A DNA stretch of 64,000 nucleotides, taken from Duganella sp. OV510. Lineage in GTDB: Bacteria; Pseudomonadota; Gammaproteobacteria; Burkholderiales; Burkholderiaceae_D. The position numbers and the translations under genes were made by a program. The notes beneath the pieces are model-generated. The model searched no databases. It was given only the letters and a program-made list of their open reading frames with translations, and was not told where the DNA came from. The stretch lies in the NCBI RefSeq assembly GCF_900100205.1, contig NZ_FNEQ01000001.1, positions 992,001-1,056,000 of the forward strand, given 5' to 3'. Below, piece by piece: positions 17,476 through 27,108 of this stretch; positions within the stretch are counted from its first letter, which is position 1; each line of letters begins with the position of its first letter.

Positions 17476-18717
17476 ATGACAACTCGCAATCACTGCCTGG
17501 AGCGCGACGCGCAAGATCCGCTCGCCTCCTTGCGCGACCAGTTCGATCTGCCAGCCGGCATTATTTATCTGGATGGCAACTCTTTGGGCGCACGGCCAAA
17601 ATCCGCCCTCACCCGCGCCCAGCAAGTGATCGCCCAGGAATGGGGCAAGGACCTGATCCGCAGCTGGAACGCTGCCGGCTGGTTCGAGCTGCCCAAGCGC
17701 CTCGGCAAGCTGCTGGCGCCGCTGATCGGTGCCGCCGATGGCGAAGTGGTTGTCACGGATACCACGTCGGTCAATCTGTTCAAGGCGCTGGCCGCCGCGC
17801 TGGATATGCAAGCCGCCGATGCCGGCCGCCGCGTGATCGTCACCGAACGCTCGAACTTCCCGACCGACATCTATATGGCCCAGGGCCTGACCACCTGGCT
17901 GGATCGCGGCTACACGCTGCGCCTGATCGACAGCCCGGAGGAACTGCCGGCCGCCATCGGCGCCGATACCGCCGTGGTCATGCTCACCCACGTCAATTAC
18001 CGCACCGGCTACCAATACGACATGCAGGCCGCTAGCGCCCTCGCCCACGAGCACGGCGCGCTGATCCTCTGGGACCTGGCCCACTCGGCCGGTGCGGTGC
18101 CGGTCGATCTGCACGCCGGCGGCGCCGATCTGGCGGTGGGCTGCACCTATAAATACCTGAACGGCGGCCCTGGTGCACCGGCTTTCATCTGGGTGCCGAA
18201 AAAGCACCAGCCGCATTTCCACCAGCCGCTGTCCGGCTGGTGGGGCCACGCCGCGCCATTCGCCATGGCGCCAGACTTCCAGCCGGCCGAGGGCATCGCC
18301 CGGGCGCTGTGCGGCACCCAGCCGATCGTCTCGCTGGCCTTGGTCGAATGCGGCCTGGACGTCCACCACCAGACCAGCATGGCGGCGATCCGCGCCAAGT
18401 CGCTGGCGCTGACCGATCTGTTCATCGAACTGGTGGAAGCCCGTTGCGCCGCCCATCCACTGGGCCTGGTCACGCCGCGCGCACACGCCAATCGCGGCAG
18501 CCACGTCAGCTTTACCCATCCGCACGGCTACGCGGTGATGGCGGCGCTGATCGCACGCGGCGTCATCGGCGATTATCGCGAGCCAGCCATCATGCGTTTC
18601 GGCTTCACGCCGCTGTACACCAGCTATGCTGATGTATGGGACGCTGTCGAAATCCTGCGCGACATCCTGGATCGCAAGGACTACAACATCGACGCCAAGC
18701 GCGACGCCGTGACCTGA
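17476..18717 (+). CDS. kynU: Kynureninase
   Basis: KynU cleaves L-kynurenine to anthranilate and L-alanine with PLP. I take the ATG at 17476 ([19 protein letters not shown]), giving 413 residues, close to the pseudomonad enzyme. Key stretches are [20 protein letters not shown], the phosphate-binding [25 protein letters not shown] with the PLP-contacting Asp, and the Schiff-base lysine in [26 protein letters not shown] is near the end. kynA follows after 16 bases, so they form an operon. The usual third gene kynB (arylformamidase) is not here. Confidence 0.97.
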   Translation: MTTRNHCLERDAQDPLASLRDQFDLPAGIIYLDGNSLGARPKSALTRAQQVIAQEWGKDLIRSWNAAGWFELPKRLGKLLAPLIGAADGEVVVTDTTSVNLFKALAAALDMQAADAGRRVIVTERSNFPTDIYMAQGLTTWLDRGYTLRLIDSPEELPAAIGADTAVVMLTHVNYRTGYQYDMQAASALAHEHGALILWDLAHSAGAVPVDLHAGGADLAVGCTYKYLNGGPGAPAFIWVPKKHQPHFHQPLSGWWGHAAPFAMAPDFQPAEGIARALCGTQPIVSLALVECGLDVHHQTSMAAIRAKSLALTDLFIELVEARCAAHPLGLVTPRAHANRGSHVSFTHPHGYAVMAALIARGVIGDYREPAIMRFGFTPLYTSYADVWDAVEILRDILDRKDYNIDAKRDAVT

Positions 18718-18733
18718 AAACGAGATAAACAGT

Positions 18734-19591
18734 ATGAGCGAAAACAAATGCCCGATGCACGGTGCCGACACCAACCCTGAATGGCACGGCGCGCAAATGG
18801 ACTTCAGCAACGCGATGAGCTACGGCGACTATCTGGGCCTGAACCAGATCCTGCACGCCCAGCACCCGCTGTCGCCCAACCACAATGAAATGCTGTTCAT
18901 CATCCAGCACCAGACCAGCGAACTGTGGATGAAACTGATGCTGCACGAAATGCGCGCGGTGCGCACGCACATCCAGGCCGACGACCTGCCGCCAGCCTTC
19001 AAGATGCTGGCGCGCGTGGCACGCATCATGGACCAGCTGGTGCACGCCTGGGACGTATTGGCCACCATGACGCCGCCGGAATACACTGCCATCCGCCCTT
19101 ACCTGGGCGCCTCATCCGGCTTCCAGTCCTACCAGTACCGCGAGATTGAATTCATCCTCGGGAACAAGAACGCCGCGCTGCTCAACGTGCACGCCACCAC
19201 GCCGGAACTCCCGCTGCTGCAAGAAGCGCTGAACACGCCGTCGATCTACGACGAAGCCGTCAAGCTGCTGGCCCGCCACGGCCTGCCGATTTCCGCCGAG
19301 CGCCTCAACGCCGATCCCACCTTGCCAACGGCAGCCGACGAATCAGTGCAGCAAGCGTGGCTGCAAGTCTATGGCGACCCAACGCGCTATTGGGCGCTGT
19401 ACGAGCTGGCGGAAAAGCTGGTCGACATGGAAACCGCGTTCCGCTTCTGGCGCTTCCGCCATGTCACCACGGTCGAGCGCATCATCGGCTTCAAGACCGG
19501 CACCGGCGGCACGGCCGGCGTCAGCTACCTGCGCAAGATGCTGGACGTGGTGCTGTTCCCCGAGCTGTTCGCGCTACGCACCGCGCTGTAA
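18734..19591 (+). CDS. kynA: Tryptophan 2,3-dioxygenase
   Basis: KynA opens the indole ring of tryptophan to N-formylkynurenine using heme and oxygen. The length is 285 residues, as usual. Landmarks are [36 protein letters not shown], the active-site [16 protein letters not shown], and the proximal heme histidine in [19 protein letters not shown] followed by [13 protein letters not shown]. It is the second gene of the kynU-kynA operon. It converges on the S15 peptidase gene with only three bases between the stops. Confidence 0.97.
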   Translation: MSENKCPMHGADTNPEWHGAQMDFSNAMSYGDYLGLNQILHAQHPLSPNHNEMLFIIQHQTSELWMKLMLHEMRAVRTHIQADDLPPAFKMLARVARIMDQLVHAWDVLATMTPPEYTAIRPYLGASSGFQSYQYREIEFILGNKNAALLNVHATTPELPLLQEALNTPSIYDEAVKLLARHGLPISAERLNADPTLPTAADESVQQAWLQVYGDPTRYWALYELAEKLVDMETAFRFWRFRHVTTVERIIGFKTGTGGTAGVSYLRKMLDVVLFPELFALRTAL

Positions 19592-19594
19592 GCC

Positions 19595-21556
19595 TTACTT
19601 GACGGAGGCGCCGACCAGCGGCAGCTCGATATAGCTGTCGTGGTAAATGCGCTGGGTTGCCTTTTTATAGTCCGCCGGCTGCGCGTGGAAGATGTTCGGC
19701 ACAAAGGTCTGCGGATTGCGGTCATACAGCGGGAACCAGCTGGACTGGATCTGCACCATGATGCGGTGGCCCGGCAGGAACACGTGATTAGCGGTCGGCA
19801 GCGCAAACCGATACGGCAGCGGTGTGTTGGCCGCCAGTGGCTTGGCCGTCTCCAGGCTCTCTCGATAACGGCCACGGAAGATATCTGCCGACACCATCAG
19901 CTGATAGCCGCCCAGCTCCGGCTGCGACGGCACCTGATCCGGATAGACATCAATCACCTTGACCACCCAGTCGGCGTCCGTGCCGCTGGTGGAGGCCAGC
20001 AGGTGTGCCACCGGCTCGCCGCTGATCTTCACTGGCGCCGACAGCACGCCGGTGGTATAGGTCAGCACATCGGTGCGGCCCGAGGGTTCGCGCTGATCGT
20101 CGACCAGCCAGCGTGGCCAGGTCTGGCCCTTGGCTTCGTCATAGCCCACCGCCGCGATCGGCCGCGCGCGATATGGCACCGGCTTGGCAGGGTCGGAGAT
20201 GTATTCGTCATAGCCGTTCTTCTGCGCCGGTGCACGCAATGCCACCGGCGCGGCGTTGGTCAGATTCAGCCTGGCGTTGGCGCCCAGCTTCAGCGTGGCC
20301 GGCGCGATGAAACAGCCGGTGACACAGCCGGCTGGCCAACGCTCCAGCGCGCGCCATTTGTTGGTGCCGGTCTCGAACGCCGTCACCGGGGCGATCTTCG
20401 CCGCCAGCGCTTCCGGCGATGGCTCGTCCTTCAGGTAACGGTCGAGGAAGGGCCGCAGAATCTCTTCGCGGAAGTGCAGGCCGGTGTCGCTGTTGAAGCG
20501 GATCGGCCCCAGCTTGCTGCCGTCGCCATCCTGGCCGCCGTGGTTCCATGGCCCCATCACCAGGAATACCTTGTTGTCCTTGTCGTTAGGCTTGATCGCC
20601 TTATAGGCGGCGATGGCGCCGTAGATGTCTTCCGCGTCCCACAGGCTGTGTACCAGCAGCGTTGGCACGGTGATCGGCTGCTTCGCAAGGATCTGGTCAA
20701 CGGCCTGGCTTTGCCAGAACTGGTCATACGATGGATGCGCCAGCACCTTGCGCCAGAAGCCACTCTGCTCGACGCCGCGCTGACGCGCCAGTTCGCCGGC
20801 CGAGCCGGCGCGCATGAAGGTATCGTAGTCGTCGTAGGTGTTGATGAACCAGTGCGCGTCGTTGCGGCGCGTGACCACCTGCTCCAGGATGTATGGCAGG
20901 TTCACCTGGCGAAAGGCGCCGTTGTGGAACCAGTCGTCGCCGCGCCAGTTGTCGACCATGGGATTCATCGGTACCGCCACCTTCAGCGCCGGGTGCGGAT
21001 TCACCAGCGCGATCAGCGGCAGATAGCCATCATACGAACTGCCGATGATGCCCACCTTGCCATTCGACTCCGGCACATTCTTGCTCAGCCACTCGATGGT
21101 GTCCCAGGTGTCGGTGGAATGGTCGATGGCGGTCGGATTGAAGGCGGTGCCGGCCATCGGCCGGTTCATCACGTAGTCGCCCTGCGAGCCGTACTTGCCG
21201 CGCACGTCCTGCACAACGCGGATATAACCGCCTTTGGTAATGACGTCGGCCTGGTTGTCATAGCCCTGCAGGATCGATTCCATCTGGGCGTTTTCCGACT
21301 GGCTGGTCATGCCTTCGGCACTGTACGGCGTGCGGGTCAGCAGCATCGGCGCGTTGCGCGCCTTGCGCGGAATGACGATGACAGTGTTCAGGTGGACGCC
21401 GTCACGCATCGGTATCATCACCGTGCGCTTGATATAGTCGAAGCTATCCACCGGCGCCTTGAACTCCTCAGGCGTCTCGCTGGGCAGCGTATTTTGTGCG
21501 TGTGCGGAGAGGAAGACGCTGGCCAGAACAGCCAGCGCCAGTGCGGATTTCTTCAT
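19595..21556 (-). CDS. Secreted CocE/NonD-type hydrolase (X-Pro dipeptidyl-peptidase S15 family)
   Basis: The 653-residue protein has a signal peptide (MKKSALALAVLASVFLSAHA, cleavage near residue 20) and is therefore periplasmic or outside the cell. The alpha/beta hydrolase domain contains RDGVHLNTVIVIPRKA, the oxyanion VVQDVRGKYGSQGDY and the nucleophile S174 in GIIGSSYDGYLPL. A C-terminal jelly-roll (PepX_C-like) domain follows from about residue 400. Members hydrolyse acyl-amino-acid, ester or X-Pro substrates; the exact substrate cannot be told. An 11-base perfect inverted repeat lies just upstream of the start codon. htpG is upstream in the same direction. Confidence 0.9.
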   Translation of the reverse strand: MKKSALALAVLASVFLSAHAQNTLPSETPEEFKAPVDSFDYIKRTVMIPMRDGVHLNTVIVIPRKARNAPMLLTRTPYSAEGMTSQSENAQMESILQGYDNQADVITKGGYIRVVQDVRGKYGSQGDYVMNRPMAGTAFNPTAIDHSTDTWDTIEWLSKNVPESNGKVGIIGSSYDGYLPLIALVNPHPALKVAVPMNPMVDNWRGDDWFHNGAFRQVNLPYILEQVVTRRNDAHWFINTYDDYDTFMRAGSAGELARQRGVEQSGFWRKVLAHPSYDQFWQSQAVDQILAKQPITVPTLLVHSLWDAEDIYGAIAAYKAIKPNDKDNKVFLVMGPWNHGGQDGDGSKLGPIRFNSDTGLHFREEILRPFLDRYLKDEPSPEALAAKIAPVTAFETGTNKWRALERWPAGCVTGCFIAPATLKLGANARLNLTNAAPVALRAPAQKNGYDEYISDPAKPVPYRARPIAAVGYDEAKGQTWPRWLVDDQREPSGRTDVLTYTTGVLSAPVKISGEPVAHLLASTSGTDADWVVKVIDVYPDQVPSQPELGGYQLMVSADIFRGRYRESLETAKPLAANTPLPYRFALPTANHVFLPGHRIMVQIQSSWFPLYDRNPQTFVPNIFHAQPADYKKATQRIYHDSYIELPLVGASVK

Positions 21557-21565
21557 GAACGCCCC

Positions 21566-21601
21566 GGTGTGTTGTGAAACGCTAAAGTATCACAACACAC
21601 C
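21566..21601 (-). promoter_or_regulatory. 11-bp perfect inverted repeat upstream of the S15 peptidase gene
   Basis: GGTGTGTTGTG and CACAACACACC are exact complements across a 14-base loop. The element ends 10 bases before the ATG of the peptidase gene and about 15 bases past the htpG stop. It could be an operator, or a hairpin next to the ribosome-binding site. No T-tract follows, so it is a poor intrinsic terminator for htpG. Confidence 0.65.
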
Positions 21602-21616
21602 AGCGCGCGGCAGGGC

Positions 21617-23527
21617 TTATTTCGCCAGCAGCAGCTCGTTCAGGCGTTTGACGAAGCTGGCTGGGTCGCTCAGCGAACCGCCTTCGGCCAGCAGTGCCTG
21701 ATCGAACAGGATGTTCGACCAATCGCTGAAGGAACTGGCCACGTCTTCGTTCTTCAGGCGCTGCACCAGCGGGTGATCCGGATTGATTTCCAGGATAGGC
21801 TTGGACTCCGGCGCATTCTGGCCCGCCGCCTTCAGCATGCGCAGCAGATTACCCGACAGCTCGTTCTCGTCCGCCACCAGGCATGCCGGCGAATCGGTCA
21901 GGCGGAAGGTCACGCGCACGTCCTTGGCTTTATCGGTCAGCGCTTCCTTCATCTTCTCGACCAGATCCTTGTACGAGGACTCGGTTTCTTCGTGTTCCTT
22001 CTTCTCGGCTTCATCTTCCAGCGCGCCCAGATCCAGGCCGCCTTTGGCCACCGACACCAGTTCCTTGCCTTCGAACTCGGTCAGGAAGGACAACATCCAC
22101 TCGTCGACGCGGTCGGTCAGCAGCAGCACCTCAACGCCTTTCTTGCGGAAGATTTCCAGGTGCGGGCTGTTTTTCGCGGCGATGTAGTTATCGGCGGTGA
22201 CGTAGTAAATCTTGTCCTGGCCTTCCTTGGCACGCGCGATGTACTGTTCCAGCGAAGTGATTTGCTGGTCGTTGTCGTTGGCGGTCGAAGCAAAACGCAG
22301 CAGCTTGGCCAGACGGTCCTTGTTGGCCGCGTCTTCGCCGATGCCCTCTTTCAGCACCTGGCCGAACTCGGTCCAGAAGGTCGTGTACTTGTCTTTCTTT
22401 TCCTGCTCGTCGGCGTTGGCCAGTTCTTCCAGCATGCCGATCACGCGCTTGGTCGAGCCATCGCGGATCACTTTGACGTCACGCGACTCTTGCAGGATTT
22501 CACGCGAGACGTTCAGCGGCAGGTCAGCCGAGTCGATCACGCCCTTGACGAAGCGCAGATAGGTCGGCATCAGCTGCTCGGCATCGTCCATGATGAAGAC
22601 GCGCTTGACGTACAGCTTGATGCCGCCACGCTTGTTGCGGTCCCACAGGTCGAACGGCGCCTTGGCCGGAATGTACAGCAGCTGGGTGTATTCGCTGCGG
22701 CCTTCAACGCGGTTGTGCGTATGGGTCAGCGGCGCCGCGAAGTCGTGCGAGACGTGCTTGTAGAACTCCTCGTACTGTTCCGGCGTGATGTCGGATTTGC
22801 TGCGCGCCCACAGCGCGCTGGCCTGGTTGACGGTTTCCAGCTCGTCCTTGAGGACGGTTTCTTTCTGCTCTTCGTCCCACTCTTCCTTCTGCATCACAAT
22901 CGGCAGCGAGATGTGGTCCGAGTATTTGCGGATGATGGACTTGATCTTCCACGACGACAGCAGCTCGTCCTCGCCTTCGCGCAGATGCAGGATGATGTCC
23001 GTGCCACGGCCAATCTTCTCGATCTGTTCGACAGAGTAGTCGCCCTGGCCTTCCGATTCCCAGCGCACGCCTTCCGAAGCGGCGGCGCCAGCACGGCGGG
23101 TTTCAACGGTAATCTTGTCGGCGACGATGAAGCCTGAGTAGAAGCCCACGCCGAACTGGCCGATCAGGGCCGCATCCTGCTGCTGGTCGCCCGACAGCTT
23201 GCCGAAGAATTCCTTGGTGCCCGACTTGGCGATTGTGCCGAGGTGCGAAATCGCCTCGTCACGGCTCATGCCGATGCCGTTGTCGGAAATGGTAATGGTG
23301 CGCGCGGCCTTGTCGAAGCTGACCTTGATCTTTAGTTCATGGTCGTTGCCGTACAGGGCGTCGTTGTTGATCGCTTCAAAACGCAGCTTGTCCGATGCGT
23401 CGGAGGCGTTGGAGATCAGTTCACGCAGGAAGATCTCTTTGTTCGAGTACAGGGAGTGAATCATCAGCTGCAGCAGCTGTTTCACTTCTGCCTGGAATCC
23501 AAGGGTTTGTTTTTCGGTATCAGCCAT
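21617..23527 (-). CDS. htpG: Molecular chaperone HtpG (Hsp90)
   Basis: A 636-residue cytoplasmic Hsp90. The N-terminal GHKL ATPase has [20 protein letters not shown], the ATP-lid [20 protein letters not shown] and [16 protein letters not shown]. The middle domain includes [19 protein letters not shown] and [16 protein letters not shown], and a C-terminal dimerisation domain ends in NELLLAK. The length is close to E. coli HtpG (624). It is probably transcribed alone or with the S15 gene downstream. No CIRCE-like element is visible upstream. Confidence 0.97.
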   Translation of the reverse strand: MADTEKQTLGFQAEVKQLLQLMIHSLYSNKEIFLRELISNASDASDKLRFEAINNDALYGNDHELKIKVSFDKAARTITISDNGIGMSRDEAISHLGTIAKSGTKEFFGKLSGDQQQDAALIGQFGVGFYSGFIVADKITVETRRAGAAASEGVRWESEGQGDYSVEQIEKIGRGTDIILHLREGEDELLSSWKIKSIIRKYSDHISLPIVMQKEEWDEEQKETVLKDELETVNQASALWARSKSDITPEQYEEFYKHVSHDFAAPLTHTHNRVEGRSEYTQLLYIPAKAPFDLWDRNKRGGIKLYVKRVFIMDDAEQLMPTYLRFVKGVIDSADLPLNVSREILQESRDVKVIRDGSTKRVIGMLEELANADEQEKKDKYTTFWTEFGQVLKEGIGEDAANKDRLAKLLRFASTANDNDQQITSLEQYIARAKEGQDKIYYVTADNYIAAKNSPHLEIFRKKGVEVLLLTDRVDEWMLSFLTEFEGKELVSVAKGGLDLGALEDEAEKKEHEETESSYKDLVEKMKEALTDKAKDVRVTFRLTDSPACLVADENELSGNLLRMLKAAGQNAPESKPILEINPDHPLVQRLKNEDVASSFSDWSNILFDQALLAEGGSLSDPASFVKRLNELLLAK

Positions 23528-23582
23528 TTTGGAATAGTCTTTTGGTTAAGATTTCAGGAAAGTGGGGATTATAAGAGGCTTT

Positions 23583-25451
23583 TCAAGAGCCGACCAATTC
23601 CCTTTCCAGGAATCGCCACACGGCCGGGTCTTGCATCGCCGCGACGTTGAGGCGCATGCGGGTCGACGGCAGCTGCTTGGGCGAGAACAGGCTGCCCGGC
23701 GCCAGCAGCAGATTATGCGCCATGGCGCGCTCCGTCAGCACATTGGTGTCGCAGCCGGCATCGGCCCAGACGAACATGCCGGCCGGCGGCGAGCCGTCGA
23801 CTTTCAGGCCGGCCCGCTCCATCTGCCGCAGCGTCTTGGCGCGCAGCCCATCCAGCCGTGCACGCAATCTGTCGGCGTGCTTGCGGTAGGAGCCCTCGGA
23901 CAGCACCTTGTACACCACCCGCTCGCCGATGTCGCTGGTGGTCAAGGTGGACAGCATCTTGCGGTCGGCCAGGCGCTCGGCGCGCTCCGGCGAGGTGGCG
24001 ATGAAGCCGACCCGCAGGTTGGCGGCCATGGTCTTGGAAAAGCCGCTCAGGTAGATCACGCGCTGTAGCTGGTCCAGCGCCGACAGCCGCGTCGCCGGCT
24101 GCACCGCGCTGCCGGGATGCAGGTCGCAGTAGATATCGTCTTCTACGATGATGAAGTCGTGTTCCTCCGACAGGCGCAGCACCTGGAAGGCCTTGGCCGC
24201 CGACAGCGAGGTGGAACTCGGGTTGTGCAGCACCGAGTTGATGATGTACAGCTTGGGCTTGTGCAGCGCCGCCAGCTCGGCCAGGCGGGCGATGTCCGGG
24301 CCGTCGGCCAGGCGCGGGATGCCGACCACTTTGGCGCCCAGCGCGGCGAAGGAGCCGAACATCAGGAACCAGGCCGGGTCGTCGACGAAGATCGTGTCGC
24401 CAGGCCGCGTGAATTCGCGCGCCACCAGGTCCAGCGCCTGCGTGACGCCGGCCGTGGTAAGGATCTGCTCTGGCGCGGCGGCGATTTCCAGCTCGGCCAG
24501 CTTGTGCTGGAGTTGCTGGCGCAGCGGCAGAAAGCCTTGCGGCACGCCATAGCTTAATAAGAGCGTCGGGTTCTGGCGGCTGACGGCGCGCAGGGCGTTG
24601 GCCACCGCAGGGCCGTCCAGCCACTCGGGCGGCAGCACGCCGGAGCCTGGCATCTGCTGATGCGGCATCTGGCGGAACATATTCCGCACCAGCCACACCA
24701 CGTCTATCGGTTTGCTGTCGAAGCCGGATAGCGCAGCGCGCCCGCCAGCCGCGCCATGCACGCCGAATGCGCCGCCGCCCGCCGCCGGATCGGCCACGTT
24801 GAGCGCCATCGCCGGCCGCTCCCGCACGAAGAAACCGGCGCCACGGCGGGATTCCAGGTAGCCGGTGGCCACCAGCTTGTCGTAGGCGGCCACCACGGTG
24901 AAGGCCGATACGCCGTGCGACGCCGCAAACGCCCGGATCGACGGCATGCGCGCGCCACCGCGCAACACGCGGTCATCGATACGCGCAGCCACCGAACGCA
25001 CGATCTGGTCGATCAGCGTTTCGCCCGATTCACGCAACAACAGGCCCAGCATCGGCCCAGCGCCGCCGCGCCCGGCCACGCCATTAGCTGCGGCCGCACC
25101 AGCGCCAGTAGCTGCAGCCGTACCGGCGCCAGCGTTCGCGCCGGCAGACGCGCGACCAGGCGCCGCAGGCCCCTGCGCGGGATCTTGCGCCGTTGCCGCT
25201 CGTGTGTTGCCAGCAGCCCTGCCAGGTGTACGCGTTGGCGCACGTGGCCCACGCGGCTCATTGCGACCGGCAGACGTACTGGCAGCAGCCGGGCCGGGCA
25301 AAGGCACCGCCGTCACCGCCGGGCCGGGCACAGGGGCGGCCATGGCGCGGGCTTCGCGTGCCTGGGCGGCGGCCAGCGCCTCGTTGACTGCTTCCGCTGC
25401 CGCCGCTGCTGCGGCGCCCAACAGCGAAGTGCGTGGTCGTGTATTGGTCAT
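23583..25451 (-). CDS. MocR-type transcriptional regulator (GntR wHTH fused to aminotransferase fold)
   Basis: 622 residues from the ATG at 25449-25451. Residues about 135-205 are the GntR winged helix (LIDQIVRSVAARIDDRVLRG, SHGVSAFTVVAAYDKLVATG). Residues about 260-620 are a fold-I aminotransferase domain with the PLP lysine in LSGFSKTMAANLRVGF. Such proteins sense PLP or an amino compound. The first about 130 residues are an Ala/Gly/Pro-rich extension that most MocR proteins lack; an internal ATG at codon 134 is the alternative start. The divergent DMT exporter is the likely target, with a direct repeat in the shared promoter. Confidence 0.9.
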   Translation of the reverse strand: MTNTRPRTSLLGAAAAAAAEAVNEALAAAQAREARAMAAPVPGPAVTAVPLPGPAAASTSAGRNEPRGPRAPTRTPGRAAGNTRAATAQDPAQGPAAPGRASAGANAGAGTAAATGAGAAAANGVAGRGGAGPMLGLLLRESGETLIDQIVRSVAARIDDRVLRGGARMPSIRAFAASHGVSAFTVVAAYDKLVATGYLESRRGAGFFVRERPAMALNVADPAAGGGAFGVHGAAGGRAALSGFDSKPIDVVWLVRNMFRQMPHQQMPGSGVLPPEWLDGPAVANALRAVSRQNPTLLLSYGVPQGFLPLRQQLQHKLAELEIAAAPEQILTTAGVTQALDLVAREFTRPGDTIFVDDPAWFLMFGSFAALGAKVVGIPRLADGPDIARLAELAALHKPKLYIINSVLHNPSSTSLSAAKAFQVLRLSEEHDFIIVEDDIYCDLHPGSAVQPATRLSALDQLQRVIYLSGFSKTMAANLRVGFIATSPERAERLADRKMLSTLTTSDIGERVVYKVLSEGSYRKHADRLRARLDGLRAKTLRQMERAGLKVDGSPPAGMFVWADAGCDTNVLTERAMAHNLLLAPGSLFSPKQLPSTRMRLNVAAMQDPAVWRFLERELVGS

Positions 25452-25486
25452 TTTACCGTCACAGTATGTCAAATTATGTTTGCAAG

Positions 25487-25505
25487 TGTACTGGCACTGT
25501 ACTGG
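25487..25505. promoter_or_regulatory. Direct repeat, candidate MocR operator
   Basis: TGTACTGG-CAC-TGTACTGG: two identical 8-base half-sites with an 11-base period, about one helical turn. MocR regulators are known to bind direct repeats in divergent promoters. It lies between the MocR gene and the exporter gene it faces. A CATAAT -10-like box for the regulator gene is at 25473-25478, so the repeat would overlap the -35 region of that promoter. Confidence 0.6.
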
Positions 25506-25527
25506 TTTTGTCACGTAGGATGTCAGC

Positions 25528-26466
25528 ATGACACCAACACCCATGCTGACCACTCACAGCCGCCTGAGTGACGAAACCACCGGCATGCTGCTCGGCCTGA
25601 TCGGTGTTGCCATCTTCAGCCTGACGCTGCCCTTCACCCGCCTCGCTGTTGGCGCCGGCGCGGAAGGCGCGGCAGGACTGTCGCCGATGTTCGTCGCCCT
25701 CGCCCGCGCACTGGCTGCCGCCGTACTGGCAGCCGGCTGGCTGTACTGGAAACGCGCCCCGTTGCCGCCGCGCTCCGCGCTGCCGGCACTGGCCATGGTC
25801 GCCATCGGCTGCGTGATCGGTTTCCCCTGGCTGACTTCCGTTGCCATGCGCAGCCTGCCTGCCGCCCACGGCGCTGTACTGGTCGGCGTGCTGCCGCTGG
25901 CTACTGCCCTGTTCGCCGCCCTGCTGGGTGGAGAAAAACCGTCCCGAGGCTTCTGGATCATGGCGATCATAGGCTCGGCGCTGGTGGTCGGCTTTGCGCT
26001 GCGGCAGAGCGGCGGCAGTCTGCACGCCGCCGACCTGGCGATTTTCCTGGCGGTGCTGCTGGCGGCCATGGGCTACGCCGCCGGCGGCCGCCTGTCGCAG
26101 ACACTGGGCGGACAGCAAACCATCTGCTGGGCGCTGGTGCTGGCCGCCCCACCGCTGCTGCCGGTGATCGGCTGGCTGGCGTGGCAGGAAGCTGCGCAGA
26201 TTGCCAGCGCCAACACCGCCGCCTGGGCCGGCTTCGCCTACGTTTCCGTATTTTCAATGTTTATCGGATTCTTCTTCTGGTATCGCGGCATGGCGCTCGG
26301 TGGCGTGGCGCGGGTCGGGCAAGTACAGTTGGTGCAACCCTTTTTATCTGTACTGGGCGCCACCGTGGTACTGGGCGAAGCACTGGAATGGCAAACCCTG
26401 GTCTTCGCAATCGCTGTCATCGCCACCGTGGGCGCGGGCCGCAAAATGCAGGTAAAACGGGGCTGA
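25528..26466 (+). CDS. DMT/EamA-family exporter controlled by the divergent MocR regulator
   Basis: 312 residues, ten predicted membrane helices in two EamA repeats: GMLLGLIGVAIFSLTLPFTR, VALARALAAAVLAAGWLYW, MVAIGCVIGFPWLTSVAMRS, ALFAALLGGEKPSRGFWIMA, and the second half to the end (QLVQPFLSVLGATVVLGEAL). DMT genes divergent from MocR regulators usually export amino acids or related amines, so that is the likely role here. A shorter start at the sixth codon is possible. A RidA gene follows after about 100 bases. Confidence 0.88.
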   Translation: MTPTPMLTTHSRLSDETTGMLLGLIGVAIFSLTLPFTRLAVGAGAEGAAGLSPMFVALARALAAAVLAAGWLYWKRAPLPPRSALPALAMVAIGCVIGFPWLTSVAMRSLPAAHGAVLVGVLPLATALFAALLGGEKPSRGFWIMAIIGSALVVGFALRQSGGSLHAADLAIFLAVLLAAMGYAAGGRLSQTLGGQQTICWALVLAAPPLLPVIGWLAWQEAAQIASANTAAWAGFAYVSVFSMFIGFFFWYRGMALGGVARVGQVQLVQPFLSVLGATVVLGEALEWQTLVFAIAVIATVGAGRKMQVKRG

Positions 26467-26563
26467 CGCCGTACAGTATCTGGATTTCGCGGCAACTGTA
26501 AGCATCCTCCGCCGCGAGAGTACAATATCGGTCTCCACACTAATAATTAACTGGATAACCACA

Positions 26564-27025
26564 ATGTCTGTTTACGAAAAACTGAAAGCGCTTGATATCA
26601 CCCTGGCAGCACCAGCCACTCCAGCCGCCGCCTACGTCATGTACGCCCAAACCGGCAATCTGGTATTCCTGTCTGGTCACATCGCCAAGCGCGCCGACGG
26701 CAGCGTCTGGGTCGGCCAGTTGGGCAAGAACATCGACACCGCAGAAGGCAAGGCCGCCGCACGCGCCATCGCCATCGACCTGATCGGCACCCTGCAAGCG
26801 GCCGTCGGCGGCGACCTGACCCGCGTCAAGCGCATCGTCAAGGTCATGAGCCTGGTGAACTCCACCCCTGAATTTACTGAACAGCACCTGGTCACCAACG
26901 GCGCTTCCGAGCTGCTGGGCGAAGTCTTCGGCGACGCCGGCAAGCACGCCCGCTCCGCCTTTGGTGTCGCCCAAATCCCGCTTGGCGCCTGCGTCGAAAT
27001 CGAACTGATCGCGGAAGTCGCGTAA
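26564..27025 (+). CDS. RidA family protein (PF14588-type, YjgF endoribonuclease/chorismate-mutase-like)
   Basis: A 153-residue protein of the longer Rid subgroup. It has YVMYAQTGNLVFLSGHIAKR, GQLGKNIDTAEGKAAARAIA, VKRIVKVMSLVNSTPEFTEQ, and the C-terminal HARSAFGVAQIPLGACVEIE with the Arg that in true RidA hydrolyses reactive enamine/imine intermediates. Its place before a PLP aminotransferase gene suggests it deals with the aminoacrylate-type by-products of such enzymes; this is inference. A weak hairpin follows its stop codon. Confidence 0.92.
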   Translation: MSVYEKLKALDITLAAPATPAAAYVMYAQTGNLVFLSGHIAKRADGSVWVGQLGKNIDTAEGKAAARAIAIDLIGTLQAAVGGDLTRVKRIVKVMSLVNSTPEFTEQHLVTNGASELLGEVFGDAGKHARSAFGVAQIPLGACVEIELIAEVA

Positions 27026-27031
27026 AGCGGG

Positions 27032-27059
27032 CGGCAGCTTATCCGCTGCCGTTCCTTCT
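27032..27059 (+). terminator. Weak hairpin after the ridA-like gene
   Basis: CGGCAGC-TTATCC-GCTGCCG followed by TTCCTTCT: a seven-base stem with an imperfect T-rich tail, six bases past the stop codon. It would be a leaky intrinsic terminator before the aminotransferase gene. Confidence 0.45.
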
Positions 27060-27108
27060 ATAAAAGCCGCCACAAGCGCGCTTGTTGTTATCCTCTAGTG
27101 AGACACGT

